Shown: positions 10,990-21,512 of the stretch, in pieces
Position numbering within the stretch: position 1 is the stretch's first letter
How the letters are laid out: every line of letters starts with the position of its first letter
Assembly (NCBI RefSeq): GCF_016213215.1
Contig: NZ_JACRAW010000126.1
Location: 1-37,988, forward strand
DNA from: Bradyrhizobium sp.
GTDB lineage: Bacteria; Pseudomonadota; Alphaproteobacteria; Rhizobiales; Xanthobacteraceae
Direction of reading: 5' to 3'
Length of the DNA: 37,988 nucleotides
Made by a program: the position numbers and the translations under genes
Notes under the pieces: generated by a model
Databases searched by the model: none
What the model saw: the letters and a program-made list of their open reading frames with translations, nothing else
What the model was told of the DNA's origin: nothing

Positions 10990-11451
10990 TCACAGCATCG
11001 CAAACGCGCTCGAGACCATGCCGACCGGCTTGCTGTCCGCCGCGCTCACAAGCGTGACGCGGCCGAAGCTCATGGTGCGTCCGAGCCGCACGACCCGTGC
11101 ATCCGCGAGCACATCCGACGATGACACGGCGCGCATGAAATGCGTGGTCTGGTCCACCGTTGTCATGGGGCGAAAGCCGCGGCTTGCGGTGAGGAGTGCG
11201 ATCACCATCGCGGTGTCGGCAAATGCCATCAGCGCCTGGCCGCAGATGATGCCACCGTGCCGGCACAGCCGCTCGGAGAAGGGCATACGCAGGATGGCGC
11301 CGGGCTGCCAGTCCGAAGCCGCTGGCTGGGGCGGGTCATAATCGATACTTTCGACAGAGAGGTTCAGGTCCTTGACCCAGGGTGCGAATACCTCCTCGAG
11401 GGTGCGCCTTGCCTCGTTGACGTCGAAAACGGCGGATGCCTCTGATTGCAT
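10990..11451 (-). CDS. PaaI-family hotdog thioesterase
   Basis: A 153-residue single hotdog-fold protein. The segment HGGIICGQALMAFADTAMVIAL is the PaaI signature (HGG followed by a central helix with a catalytic Asp), and the following TTVDQTTHFMRAV strand and SFGRVTLVSA fit the fold. Such enzymes hydrolyse acyl-CoA thioesters, often in aromatic acid catabolism, in the cytoplasm. Upstream in-frame ATGs at 11484, 11481 and 11469 exist; 11451 is preferred because AGGA lies about 10 nt before it and the added residues (MMPSMGKEPRF) look non-structural. No catabolic partner genes are adjacent, so the substrate is unknown. Confidence 0.83.
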   Translation of the reverse strand: MQSEASAVFDVNEARRTLEEVFAPWVKDLNLSVESIDYDPPQPAASDWQPGAILRMPFSERLCRHGGIICGQALMAFADTAMVIALLTASRGFRPMTTVDQTTHFMRAVSSSDVLADARVVRLGRTMSFGRVTLVSAADSKPVGMVSSAFAML

Positions 11452-11578
11452 AAATCGTGGTTCCTTCCCCATTGAAGGCATCATTGTGCCCGCATTGACG
11501 GCGAAAAGTCATCTGCCCCGCCCGGCTTGAAAATGCCGGAGCCCGAGCCCTATCATGGGCGGGAAGCCGGGGTGGACC

Positions 11579-11715
11579 ATGTCAAGGCATCCGGTGCTCG
11601 TGATCGGCTTGGTCGCAATCCTGGTGCGCTGAACGGCTGCACCAGGTGTGATCCGATCTGGGGGACTGGATATTCGCGCCGAAATGCTGCAGGTCGGATC
11701 GCCTCCAGTTCGCCG
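11579..11715 (+). pseudogene. Frameshifted small lipoprotein (decayed)
   Basis: Three reading frames together spell a plausible short lipoprotein. From ATG 11579 there is a signal-like stretch (MSRHPVLVIGLVAILV); one frame over follows a lipobox-like LNGC with TRCDPIWG; in the third frame the text continues DWIFAPKCCRSDR. Each step corresponds to loss of one base. I recall rhizobial lipoproteins of the form GCxRCDPIWxDW...PKxCRSD, but this is memory, not a search. Stops in every single frame mean no intact product. Sequencing errors are an alternative, though two within 100 bp is unlikely. Confidence 0.4.
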
Positions 11716-11780
11716 CTGCTTGGCGGCGCGGATCGCGGGATGCTAGGACAGGCCGCCGATCGACAACCAAGGAGCATGCG

Positions 11781-12065
11781 ATGAAGCTTTTCCGAATGGC
11801 GGCGGTGGTCGCGCTGCTGGCCGGGCCGGCCTATGCGCAAATGCCCAACGTCAATCTGATGCCAGAGGTCGCTACCAAGACGCCCGAGGAAAAGGCTGCA
11901 GAGGCCGAACGCGACAAGGCCTACAAGGAGTCCCTGAGGAAGATACCGGAGTCCAAGGGTTCCTCGGATCCCTGGGGCGGCATGCGCACCGAACCGGCCA
12001 AGCCAGCAGCGCCCAAGGCATCGGCTTCGGCCAAGAAGACAAAGACCGGCAGCACCTCGAACTGA
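11781..12065 (+). CDS. Small periplasmic hypothetical protein, Lys/Ala/Pro-rich tail
   Basis: A 94-residue protein with a Sec signal peptide (MKLFRMAAVVALLAGPAYA, cleavage after AYA). The mature part is highly charged (TPEEKAAEAERDKAYKES), contains SSDPWGGMR, and ends in a low-complexity Ala/Lys/Pro/Ser tail. The start has an excellent AAGGAG 7 nt upstream. The SSDPWGxxR element recurs in short Bradyrhizobium proteins; no function is known. The protein is probably natively unfolded. Confidence 0.78.
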   Translation: MKLFRMAAVVALLAGPAYAQMPNVNLMPEVATKTPEEKAAEAERDKAYKESLRKIPESKGSSDPWGGMRTEPAKPAAPKASASAKKTKTGSTSN

Positions 12066-12144
12066 CAGCTGAGCCCCGCGGCCGGGACTCCTCTTTGCCG
12101 CCGTCCGACTTATATCGGGCGGGTCACATGTAGGGAGCTGCGAC

Positions 12145-12375
12145 ATGGCCTCGCGGCCGCGGGACCTTGCCGATCGGATGGCGCGCCGGCACAAGCCGGC
12201 CGACGGCTTCCTGCGGGAGACCTTCATATTGCCGCGCGAAGAGGCGAGGGAGCGGGCTCGTGCATTCCTCACCCGCTATCCGAAGGCCGGCTATATGAGC
12301 GGGGTCGAGAGCTGGCGCGAGCTGCCGGGCGGTGAAATCGAATTCACCATGCGTCGGCTACCGAGCGCCGACTAG
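12145..12375 (+). CDS. Conserved small hypothetical protein
   Basis: A 76-residue soluble, basic protein (RPRDLADRMARRHKP, then ETFILPREEARERAR, YPKAGYMSGVESWRELPGGEIEFTMRRL). There is no signal peptide or membrane segment. AGGGAG lies 8 nt before the ATG. I do not recognise a domain; the compact alternation of helix then strands suggests a small folded domain. The stop codon overlaps the stop of the opposing gene inside a shared CTAG at 12372-12375. Confidence 0.7.
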   Translation: MASRPRDLADRMARRHKPADGFLRETFILPREEARERARAFLTRYPKAGYMSGVESWRELPGGEIEFTMRRLPSAD

Positions 12376-12587
12376 CTGGTCGGCGCAGGTCCCGGCGGGT
12401 CCGCGGGGCGCGTCTCGGGCTCGCCGAGCAGCTTTCCGGTCTCGCGATTGATGAAGTGGATCCGTGTGCAGGCATTGCAGACGACGGTCTCGTAGGTGCA
12501 TTGCGGATCGTCCGGCGATGCCTCCTCGGCCAGCCGGTGCTGCACGTTCAATCCGGTGCGGGGACAGCGAAAGACGATGTTGCCCAT
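12372..12587 (-). CDS. Small zinc-ribbon-like hypothetical protein
   Basis: A 71-residue protein beginning MGNIVFRCPRTGLNVQH and containing CTYETVVCNACTRIHFINRETGKLLGE. Four cysteines (CPRTG, C, CNAC) and two histidines could bind zinc, a pattern I associate with short rhizobial proteins of unknown function. The in-frame extension up to 12692 is less likely because the Cys pattern starts directly after the internal ATG, with GGTGATGG upstream. The Pro-rich tail (RPADPPGPAPTS) is probably disordered. It lies 73 nt after the DUF6894 gene, perhaps co-transcribed. Confidence 0.7.
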   Translation of the reverse strand: MGNIVFRCPRTGLNVQHRLAEEASPDDPQCTYETVVCNACTRIHFINRETGKLLGEPETRPADPPGPAPTS

Positions 12588-12660
12588 GGCGGTGATCTGG
12601 CCATCACCGGCGATCGGGACATTGATCGTGATCAATGCCCTTTTTGTAGAATAGTGGCGC

Positions 12661-12936
12661 TCAGCGCCTGCTGGCTCGAGCGGGCAGATCATTCGACTCG
12701 TCGTGGTCGAACGATTCCGCCACGATCCGGATGCGGAAGACGGGCTGCTTGGCTTCGTCCAGCAGCTCCATGTGCCACTCGGAGTTTTCCTTCAGGTTCC
12801 GGGAGATACCGGCGGCCATTCCGGCGCAGACACTGGTCATCTCTTTCCAGGCTGCCTTGCGGTCGGCAAATTCGGTTCCGTGCTCGGAGGAGCCGGAATA
12901 GCGGCCGCTTCGGATCTGGAAGAAGTAGAGCGGCAT
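12661..12936 (-). CDS. DUF6894 family protein
   Basis: A 91-residue protein with the typical opening MPLYFFQIRSGRYSG, a short acidic stretch (EHGTEFADRKAAWKE) and a strand-rich end (EWHMELLDEAKQPVFRIRIVAESF). Many paralogs of this family occur in each Bradyrhizobium genome; the function is unknown. AAGGTG lies 8 nt before the ATG. It is probably the first gene of a small leftward unit with the zinc-ribbon-like gene. Confidence 0.8.
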   Translation of the reverse strand: MPLYFFQIRSGRYSGSSEHGTEFADRKAAWKEMTSVCAGMAAGISRNLKENSEWHMELLDEAKQPVFRIRIVAESFDHDESNDLPARASRR

Positions 12937-13310
12937 GAGAAGTACACCTTACGAACAAGCCGCCCCGGGCCAAGCCCGACAAGCTGGGTGAATAGTGCAA
13001 CCCTGAATGCCGGTGCGATCAATCCCGGAGGTCTACGGGTTCCATCACCGAGGAAAGTCAGTGTTCCGGCCGTCCCGGCGGTTCAATCGGTGTTCCGGTA
13101 AGATTTTCAGATTCTGTTCTAAGGTCCTGAAAACAAAGGGAACTTTGTTCTAGTCCGGAGAACTACGGTCGAGAGTTGCGTTTTCCTCGGAAAACTACGT
13201 AGACGCCCGTTTCGTTGCGGAGCTCTCATCGCGATTTGCGGATTGTTAGCGGTTCGCGGCCCAAGTTCGCGTTACCGGGAAACGCCCGGCATGGCTACCA
13301 GGAGGGAGCT
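12937..13310. other. Intergenic region with repeated motifs before the pilin remnant
   Basis: No gene was found in these 374 bp. Two pairs of direct repeats are visible: GTGTTCCGG at 13061 and 13090, and CGGARAACTACG at 13156 and 13188 (one mismatch, 32 nt apart). Between them lies a small palindrome GAAC-TTT-GTTC at 13140-13150 within ACAAAG-N4-CTTTGT. A GTTC-N7-GTTC match (13081-13095) resembles an SOS box, but about one such match is expected by chance in a window this long. Confidence 0.5.
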
Positions 13311-13474
13311 TTGATCCGTTTCCTTTTGCATTTCTTGCCGACGAGACCGGCGCCACCGCGATCGAATATGCCCTGATCGCCGCTGGCATCAGCATTGCCA
13401 TCATGGCGACCGTGACCGGCCTCGGCACGGCGCTCAATGGCTCTTATGTGTCGGTCAGCAGCGCCTTCAAGTGA
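13311..13474 (+). pseudogene. Flp/Fap-type pilin with frameshift
   Basis: A TTG at 13311 follows a perfect AGGAGG with 5-nt spacing and starts IRFLLHFL. The body of a Flp pilin is then read one frame over: ADETGATAIEYALIAAGIS, an I/M/A/V-rich helix (IAIMATVTGLGTALNGS) and the end YVSVSSAFK before TGA at 13472-13474. The junction at about 13336-13339 needs one extra G (or a -1 frameshift) to restore the typical ATAIEY pilin of 50-55 residues. The body frame has no start codon back to its TAG at 13247. It is either a recent pseudogene, a sequencing error, or (less likely) a programmed shift. Confidence 0.75.
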
Positions 13475-13599
13475 GCGGGGGACTGATCCCCTGATAAGCC
13501 GGTTCCGGTAGAGGAGCTCCTCGGACACGACGCCTCGTTCCCGTTCGGCCTGCCACGGCATGTCGCTTGCTTGGTATGGAAGTGCAACCAAGGCGAAAC

Positions 13600-13827
13600 A
13601 TGCTCGGCATTCCTCGTCGCTACGGCCACTATGTCTTCGGGGTGATCCAATCCGGAGTGACCTGCCTGATCGCGGCCGGCATCGCCAGCCTGTCCGCGGG
13701 CGGGACCGAGCGGTTCTTCCATCAATGGATGCTGTCGTGGCTTCTCTCCTGGGCCGCGATGGTGCCGGTCGTGCTGCTGGCAGCTCCCTTGATCAGGTCC
13801 GCCGTGCTTCGCCTGACCCGCGAGTAG
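13600..13827 (+). CDS. DUF2798 family membrane protein
   Basis: A 75-residue protein with two membrane helices: GHYVFGVIQSGVTCLIAAGIAS and, after a short loop with FFHQWMLSWLLSW, AAMVPVVLLAAPLIRSAVLRL. The pattern R-Y-x(3)-F...W-x-x-SW...P-V-V-x(5)-P matches DUF2798. The function is unknown. The ATG at 13600 has AAGG 6 nt upstream; earlier in-frame starts (TTG 13567, ATG 13576) lack a ribosome site. Confidence 0.78.
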   Translation: MLGIPRRYGHYVFGVIQSGVTCLIAAGIASLSAGGTERFFHQWMLSWLLSWAAMVPVVLLAAPLIRSAVLRLTRE

Positions 13828-14156
13828 CGTACGCACCGATCGAGTGCAGGCGACGCTGCGGCGCCTTCGGGCCAACGGGAAACTCATCTGACCTCGGACC
13901 GGGTTCCCGCGACTGGGGTCGCCTTCAGCAACGCGGTTCCGCTGGAACTAAAACCCTTCGCGATTCACATATGCAAATGCGCGCCACCACATCCTGCGGA
14001 ACAAAGTAACGTGTCCGCCTTCTCGGGCTGATACGATCCGGACGGCCTCAGCATCAGCCTCCCAACAGGGCTCCCAATGCTGGGGCCGTTTCCGTCGGAA
14101 TCGGACCTTCCATCGATCTGTTCCGGAGACAGCGGATCGAGTTAACCGAGGCAGTC
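13828..14156. other. Intergenic region, nothing recognised
   Basis: These 329 bp between the DUF2798 gene and the small minus-strand membrane protein show no coding pattern, RNA gene or clear repeat. Short open frames across it lack ribosome sites and recognisable protein motifs. Confidence 0.4.
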
Positions 14157-14336
14157 TTATTTCATCCGCCGCCGGCCTTCGGCGTGGTGCGATAGGAGCA
14201 GGTAGGCAGCTGAACCCCCCGCGGCTGCAATGCCTGCCCCGAGCAGGTTCATGAAAAACCCTGATGAGACCACGATGGTGAAGACGCCAAAGCAAACAAG
14301 GACGGCGCAAATCGCCACCAAAAGCCTGTGTTCCAC
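14157..14336 (-). CDS. Small membrane hypothetical protein
   Basis: A 59-residue protein with two hydrophobic segments (LLVAICAVLVCFGVFTIVVS and NLLGAGIAAAGGSAAYLLL) and a basic end (GRRRMK), suggesting an inner-membrane hairpin with a cytoplasmic tail. GTG at 14336 is chosen because GGGGGA lies 7-8 nt upstream; a longer GTG start at 14390 would add 18 residues. No family recognised. Confidence 0.55.
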   Translation of the reverse strand: MEHRLLVAICAVLVCFGVFTIVVSSGFFMNLLGAGIAAAGGSAAYLLLSHHAEGRRRMK

Positions 14337-14483
14337 GTAGTCTGTCCCCCGGTGGATTGAGGACACTAGCAGAGTACCAACAGGAAACACTAAAATACGG
14401 TCAGTCCACGGTGCCGGTTGCAGTAATAGGCTGACCCGCCGCAGGTCTACGGCGCGCTTCTTTGAGAGTCATCCCTCAATCGA

Positions 14484-14497
14484 GCGAAGCGCTTCGC
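14484..14497. repeat. Perfect 14-bp palindrome
   Basis: GCGAAGCGCTTCGC is a perfect palindrome in the gap upstream of the small membrane protein and downstream of the 14563-14739 gene. No regulator is adjacent. It may be a protein-binding site or simply GC-rich chance symmetry. Confidence 0.4.
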
Positions 14498-14540
14498 GCC
14501 ATCCGCAGCGTGGCGGGGCATCAGATGTTTTGGAACAGTG

Positions 14541-14564
14541 AAGGCCGCCGACCGAGGCGGCCTT
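14541..14564 (-). terminator. Hairpin at end of the 14563-14739 gene
   Basis: A 9-bp GC-rich perfect stem (AAGGCCGCC with GGCGGCCTT) and a 6-nt loop begins at the stop codon of the minus-strand gene. The minus-strand sequence after it has only a weak T-tract, so it could be an mRNA 3'-end stabiliser instead of a strict intrinsic terminator. Confidence 0.6.
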
Positions 14565-14739
14565 ACTGCCTTAACTTGAACTCGGCGATTTTCTGATCCT
14601 GATGCCACAATTCTATGTCGTGGCCGTCAACATACTGCCTGGCGCGCTCTTCGGCTTCTGCATCGTCCGCGCACCAAAACTCGAAACGATCCTTCACGTG
14701 GCCGTCCGGTCCTATGACATATGCTCGGTAATCTCGCAT
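14563..14739 (-). CDS. Small conserved hypothetical protein
   Basis: A 58-residue soluble protein, MRDYRAYVIGPDGHVKDR, then FEFWCADDAEAEERARQYVDGHDIELWHQ and an end IAEFKLRQ. The beta-helix-beta layout with WCADDAEAxxxA is a common stand-alone rhizobial small protein, often in many copies; the function is unknown. AGGGGA lies 6 nt before the ATG at 14739, favouring it over the longer frame to 14760. Confidence 0.75.
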   Translation of the reverse strand: MRDYRAYVIGPDGHVKDRFEFWCADDAEAEERARQYVDGHDIELWHQDQKIAEFKLRQ

Positions 14740-14838
14740 CGCCGTTCCCCTTGGCAACACAGGATGACCAAAAAATACAATTGTCCCTTGTAGGTTCCGT
14801 TCAGTTTTCGGCGAGTGCCGTTCGCCTCGCGTTCACGG

Positions 14839-14860
14839 GGAATATCTTCCTTGATATTCC
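14839..14860. repeat. Inverted repeat GGAATATC-N6-GATATTCC
   Basis: An 8-bp perfect inverted repeat with a 6-nt spacer in the 318-bp gap between the small minus-strand gene and recA. It is AT-richer than its surroundings and about 90 bp before the SOS box. It could be an operator for the leftward gene or a weak terminator; no T-tract follows on either side. Confidence 0.45.
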
Positions 14861-14950
14861 TCAAGTCTGGCGGCCGCCGAATTGGAGCACCGGTGAAATT
14901 CAACCTAGGATTCTGGGGCTTAAAGGCGGATGGTATCATGGTGGACAAAA

Positions 14951-14972
14951 GAACATATTGCGAACCTAGAAC
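14951..14972 (+). promoter_or_regulatory. SOS (LexA) box of recA
   Basis: GAAC-N7-GAAC at 14951-14965 is the direct-repeat LexA site of alphaproteobacteria, about 93 nt before the recA start. A third GAAC follows after 3 nt (14969-14972). The site implies LexA repression and induction by DNA damage. Confidence 0.85.
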
Positions 14973-15057
14973 AAATAGGGTACATTGCTTTTATCGCCGG
15001 CCAGCTTCGCCAACCGTTTGTCCCATCAGCGAATCCCCGCCATAAGGAGCACGACCT

Positions 15058-16146
<1,089 letters not shown>

Positions 16147-16174
16147 AGTTCAGGCTCAACCATTTTCGAAGCAG

Positions 16175-16216
16175 CGGGCGCTGACGACGTTGAGTTGCCG
16201 ACGTCTTCGGCGCCCG
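16175..16216 (+). terminator. recA terminator
   Basis: CGGGCGC pairs with GCGCCCG, with a second inner helix (GACGT/ACGTC), followed at once by TTTCCTTTT. It lies 29 nt after the recA stop and has the form of an intrinsic terminator with a mostly T tail. Confidence 0.75.
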
Positions 16217-16250
16217 TTTCCTTTTAAGTGTCGTCTGGTGGGTGGGGCAA

Positions 16251-16543
16251 ATGAAGCGTCTGATTCTGACCAGTTCGTCGGGCTCGGGTCTCATCGGTTC
16301 TGGTCTGGCCGAGATCGTAATTCCCTTCACCTTTCGCTTCGTCTGGGATGCAGCAACGACCCCAGTCGCTACGGGCGGTACAAGCAGCAGGCTGTCCTCA
16401 CGAATTTTGGGAGAGCTGTGCTTGCGGGGAAGGCCGATTTCCGCGAGCACAACCCCATTCACCGCTGGTGGGGCGGGACCGAATTGACCAGCGAACGGCT
16501 CTGGCGCTGGGACGCGCAAACCCGTTCGCCGGTTGCGCCTTAG
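16251..16543 (+). pseudogene. Internally deleted hypothetical gene remnant
   Basis: From ATG 16251 one frame reads MKRLILTSSSGSGL..GLAEIVIPFTFRFVW; from about 16345-16355 a different frame reads NDPSRYGRYKQQAVLTNFGRAV, then HNPIHRWWGGTELTSERLWRWD, up to TAG at 16541-16543. I recognise these as the two ends of a rhizobial hypothetical protein of several hundred residues (from memory: start MKxLILTSSDSG, end RWWGGTxLTNDRLWRWD). The whole middle is missing and the ends are out of frame, so this is a deletion scar. It follows recA by about 100 bp and is convergent with gcvP. Confidence 0.7.
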
Positions 16544-16550
16544 CCTTTCG

Positions 16551-19424
<2,874 letters not shown>

Positions 19425-19439
19425 GGCCCTCTCCTTGCG

Positions 19440-19805
19440 TTACGCCGTGTGCGCCTTGTAGGCGGCCTCATCCATCAGGCCGCCCAGCTCGCTCTTGTCC
19501 GCGATTTTCATCTTGAAGAACCACGCCTTGCCGGCGGCATCCGCATTGACCAGTGCGGGTTCGCCGGAAAGCTCGTCATTGACCTCGAGCACTTCGCCCG
19601 AGATCGGCGCGTAGACGTCGGAAGCGGCCTTCACCGATTCGACCACCGCGGCGGCTTCCGCCTTCTTCAACGCGCGGCCGACCTTGGGCAGTTCGACGAA
19701 CACGACATCGCCGAGCTGCTGCTGGGCATAGTCCGTGATGCCGACGGTGGCGACATCGCCGTCGATGCGGAGCCATTCGTGATCGGAGGTGTACAGCGTA
19801 GTCAT
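19440..19805 (-). CDS. gcvH: Glycine cleavage system H-protein
   Basis: A 121-residue lipoyl carrier. The lipoylation lysine is in the motif VESVKAASDVYAPISGEV; the N-terminus (MTTLYTSDHEWLRIDGDVATVGIT) and C-terminus (ELGGLMDEAAYKAH) are typical. It shuttles the aminomethyl and reducing equivalents among P-, T- and L-proteins. AAGGGA precedes the start. It lies between gcvT and gcvP with gaps of 9 and 15 nt. The L-protein gene is not in the window. Confidence 0.96.
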   Translation of the reverse strand: MTTLYTSDHEWLRIDGDVATVGITDYAQQQLGDVVFVELPKVGRALKKAEAAAVVESVKAASDVYAPISGEVLEVNDELSGEPALVNADAAGKAWFFKMKIADKSELGGLMDEAAYKAHTA

Positions 19806-19814
19806 GGGATTCCC

Positions 19815-20963
19815 TTAGCGTTTGTAGGTGTTTTGCACGAACGGCATGCTCGCGACTTGCAGCGGCAGGCGCTGGCCGCGCACTTCCGCGAAAACCCTGG
19901 TGCCGAGCGCGCTGAGCGCGGTCGGGACGTAGCCCATGGCCATTGGCGCATTCAGGCTCGGGCCGAAGCCGCCCGAAGTCACCGTGCCGATCTGCTCGGA
20001 TGAGGCGGCATCGACGAACAATGGTGCGCCCTCGCGCACCGGCGCGCGGCCCTCGGGCTTCAGGCCGACGCGGCGGCGCGGGGCGCCGGAGGCGAGCTGG
20101 GCCAGGATCTTGTTCTCTCCGAAGAAGCCGCCGGGGCGGGCGCCGCCGGTTCGGCGGCTCTTCTGGATCGACCATTCCAGCGCGGCTTCGACCGGCGTTG
20201 TCGTGGTGTCGATGTCATGGCCGTAAAGGCACAGCCCGGCCTCGAGCCTCAAGCTGTCGCGTGCGCCCAGTCCGATCGGCAGGGCTTCGCTGTCGGTCAG
20301 GAGCGCGGTGGCGAGCCGCTCCGCGCTCTCGGCGGGGACCGAGATCTCGAAGCCGTCCTCGCCGGTGTAGCCGGAGCGCGAGACGAAGCAGTCGATGCCA
20401 TCCACCCTGCGCGGACCGGCATCCATGAACCGCATCGACGCCACGTCCGGGCAGAATTTTGCCAGCACCCGTTCGGCCTCGGGTCCCTGCAGCGCGACCA
20501 AAGCGCGGCCGGTCAGTGATTCGATGATGCAGTCATCGGAAAGGTGAGCCCGCAGATGCGCCTCGTCCTGCGCCTTGCACGCGGCGTTCACGACGACGAA
20601 CAGGTAGTCGTCGAAATTGGCGACCATCAGGTCGTCAAGAATGCCGCCGTCCTCGTTGGTGAACTGGGCGTAGCGCTGCCGGCCGGGGGCGAGGCCAAGG
20701 ATGTCCTGGGGAACCAGCCGCTCCAGTGCCTTGGCGGCGTCCTCGATCGTTCCCGATTTCGGGCGCAGCGCGATCTGGCCCATATGCGAGACGTCGAACA
20801 GGCCGGCGAGCTTTCGGGTATGGAGGTGTTCCCGCAGCACGCCGGGGGCGTATTGCACGGGCATTTCATAGCCCGCGAACGGCACCATCTTGGCGCCGAG
20901 CGCCAGGTGCAACCCGTGGAGGGGGGTACGCTTGAGAGGGGTAAGGTCTTCGCGCGCAAGCAT
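19815..20963 (-). CDS. gcvT: Aminomethyltransferase (glycine cleavage T-protein)
   Basis: A 382-residue tetrahydrofolate-dependent aminomethyltransferase. Characteristic stretches are LHGLHLALGAKMVPFAGYEMPVQY, FDVSHMGQI, the SGYTGEDGFEI motif, GLGARDSLRLEAGLCLYGHDI and the C-terminal RVGLKPEGRAPVREG. It releases ammonia and makes methylene-THF from aminomethyl-GcvH. GAGGG lies 7 nt before the ATG. First gene of the gcvTHP operon, about 55 nt downstream of the glycine riboswitch. Confidence 0.95.
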   Translation of the reverse strand: MLAREDLTPLKRTPLHGLHLALGAKMVPFAGYEMPVQYAPGVLREHLHTRKLAGLFDVSHMGQIALRPKSGTIEDAAKALERLVPQDILGLAPGRQRYAQFTNEDGGILDDLMVANFDDYLFVVVNAACKAQDEAHLRAHLSDDCIIESLTGRALVALQGPEAERVLAKFCPDVASMRFMDAGPRRVDGIDCFVSRSGYTGEDGFEISVPAESAERLATALLTDSEALPIGLGARDSLRLEAGLCLYGHDIDTTTTPVEAALEWSIQKSRRTGGARPGGFFGENKILAQLASGAPRRRVGLKPEGRAPVREGAPLFVDAASSEQIGTVTSGGFGPSLNAPMAMGYVPTALSALGTRVFAEVRGQRLPLQVASMPFVQNTYKR

Positions 20964-21017
20964 TCAGGGGCCCTCGTGGTTCCCGGGGACCATTCCCCGA
21001 AAGAAACCCGAAGCCCC

Positions 21018-21187
21018 ATCTGTCGCTGTGCCTGAGAGTATTATCCCGTCGGCGGACGCGTCCGAGCCGTCAGGCCCGTCGGCGCCTCTTTCCAGATGTT
21101 GTCAAAGCCACGCGGTCCTTTTGCCTGAGAGTTTCCGGGGCGGTTGCTCCTTCGGCGTCGGCAGTCAAGCCGATCTCTCCCGACGTG
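21018..21187 (-). ncRNA. Tandem glycine riboswitch
   Basis: On the minus strand two aptamers follow each other. The first shows GGGAGAG, then GCCGAAGGAGCAA and ACTCTCAGGCAAAAGGACCG (about 21187-21110); the second has the GAGGCGCCGACGGG arm and ACTCTCAGGCACAGCGACAGA-like end (about 21100-21018). These are the conserved cores of the cooperative glycine riboswitch. It lies in the leader of gcvT and should activate gcvTHP when glycine is high. Confidence 0.93.
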
Positions 21188-21512
21188 GCCGTATCGAACA
21201 GGTAGGAAGAGAACACGGCCGCGACAAGCCTGTCAACGCGGGCGCAGCAACTATCAACGAGGATTACGCTGTCGCGGCAACCCTATGATCTGCCTGCACA
21301 GTTTCTGGACAGGGCGGTTGCCCTTGTCTAAAAGCGGTTCGCGGAGCCCGGCCAGCAAGAGTGGGACCCCGCTTTTGCGTCCGGCCGCGCTCCAATACAT
21401 TTGGCGCATGACCTTTTCCCCAAACCGCTACGCACTTTGGCGGGTCATGCTGCGAAATACCCCGTATTCTGGATTCTGGCTAACCGGACCAGCCTTTTCC
21501 GATTGGATGAAC
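21188..21512. promoter_or_regulatory. gcv promoter and alaS leader region
   Basis: This 325-bp divergent gap carries a perfect minus-strand -35 (TTGACA at 21236-21231) with a weak -10-like TTCTCT about 17 nt on, placing the gcv start near 21200, just ahead of the riboswitch. Toward alaS, AAAAGCGG (21330-21337) and CCGCTTTT (21369-21376) form an 8-bp inverted repeat with a 31-nt loop, followed by GCG; this could be a leader hairpin or the end of a short transcript. No small gene was recognised. Confidence 0.5.

Noticed and set aside
13081..13095. GTTC-N7-GTTC resembling a second SOS box
   Set aside because: About one match is expected by chance in 38 kb counting both orientations; no damage-response gene follows and it is over 200 bp from the pilin start.
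13295..13591. A 98-codon minus-strand frame over the pilin remnant
   Set aside because: No ribosome site and no recognisable motif; the opposite strand shows the conserved pilin body.
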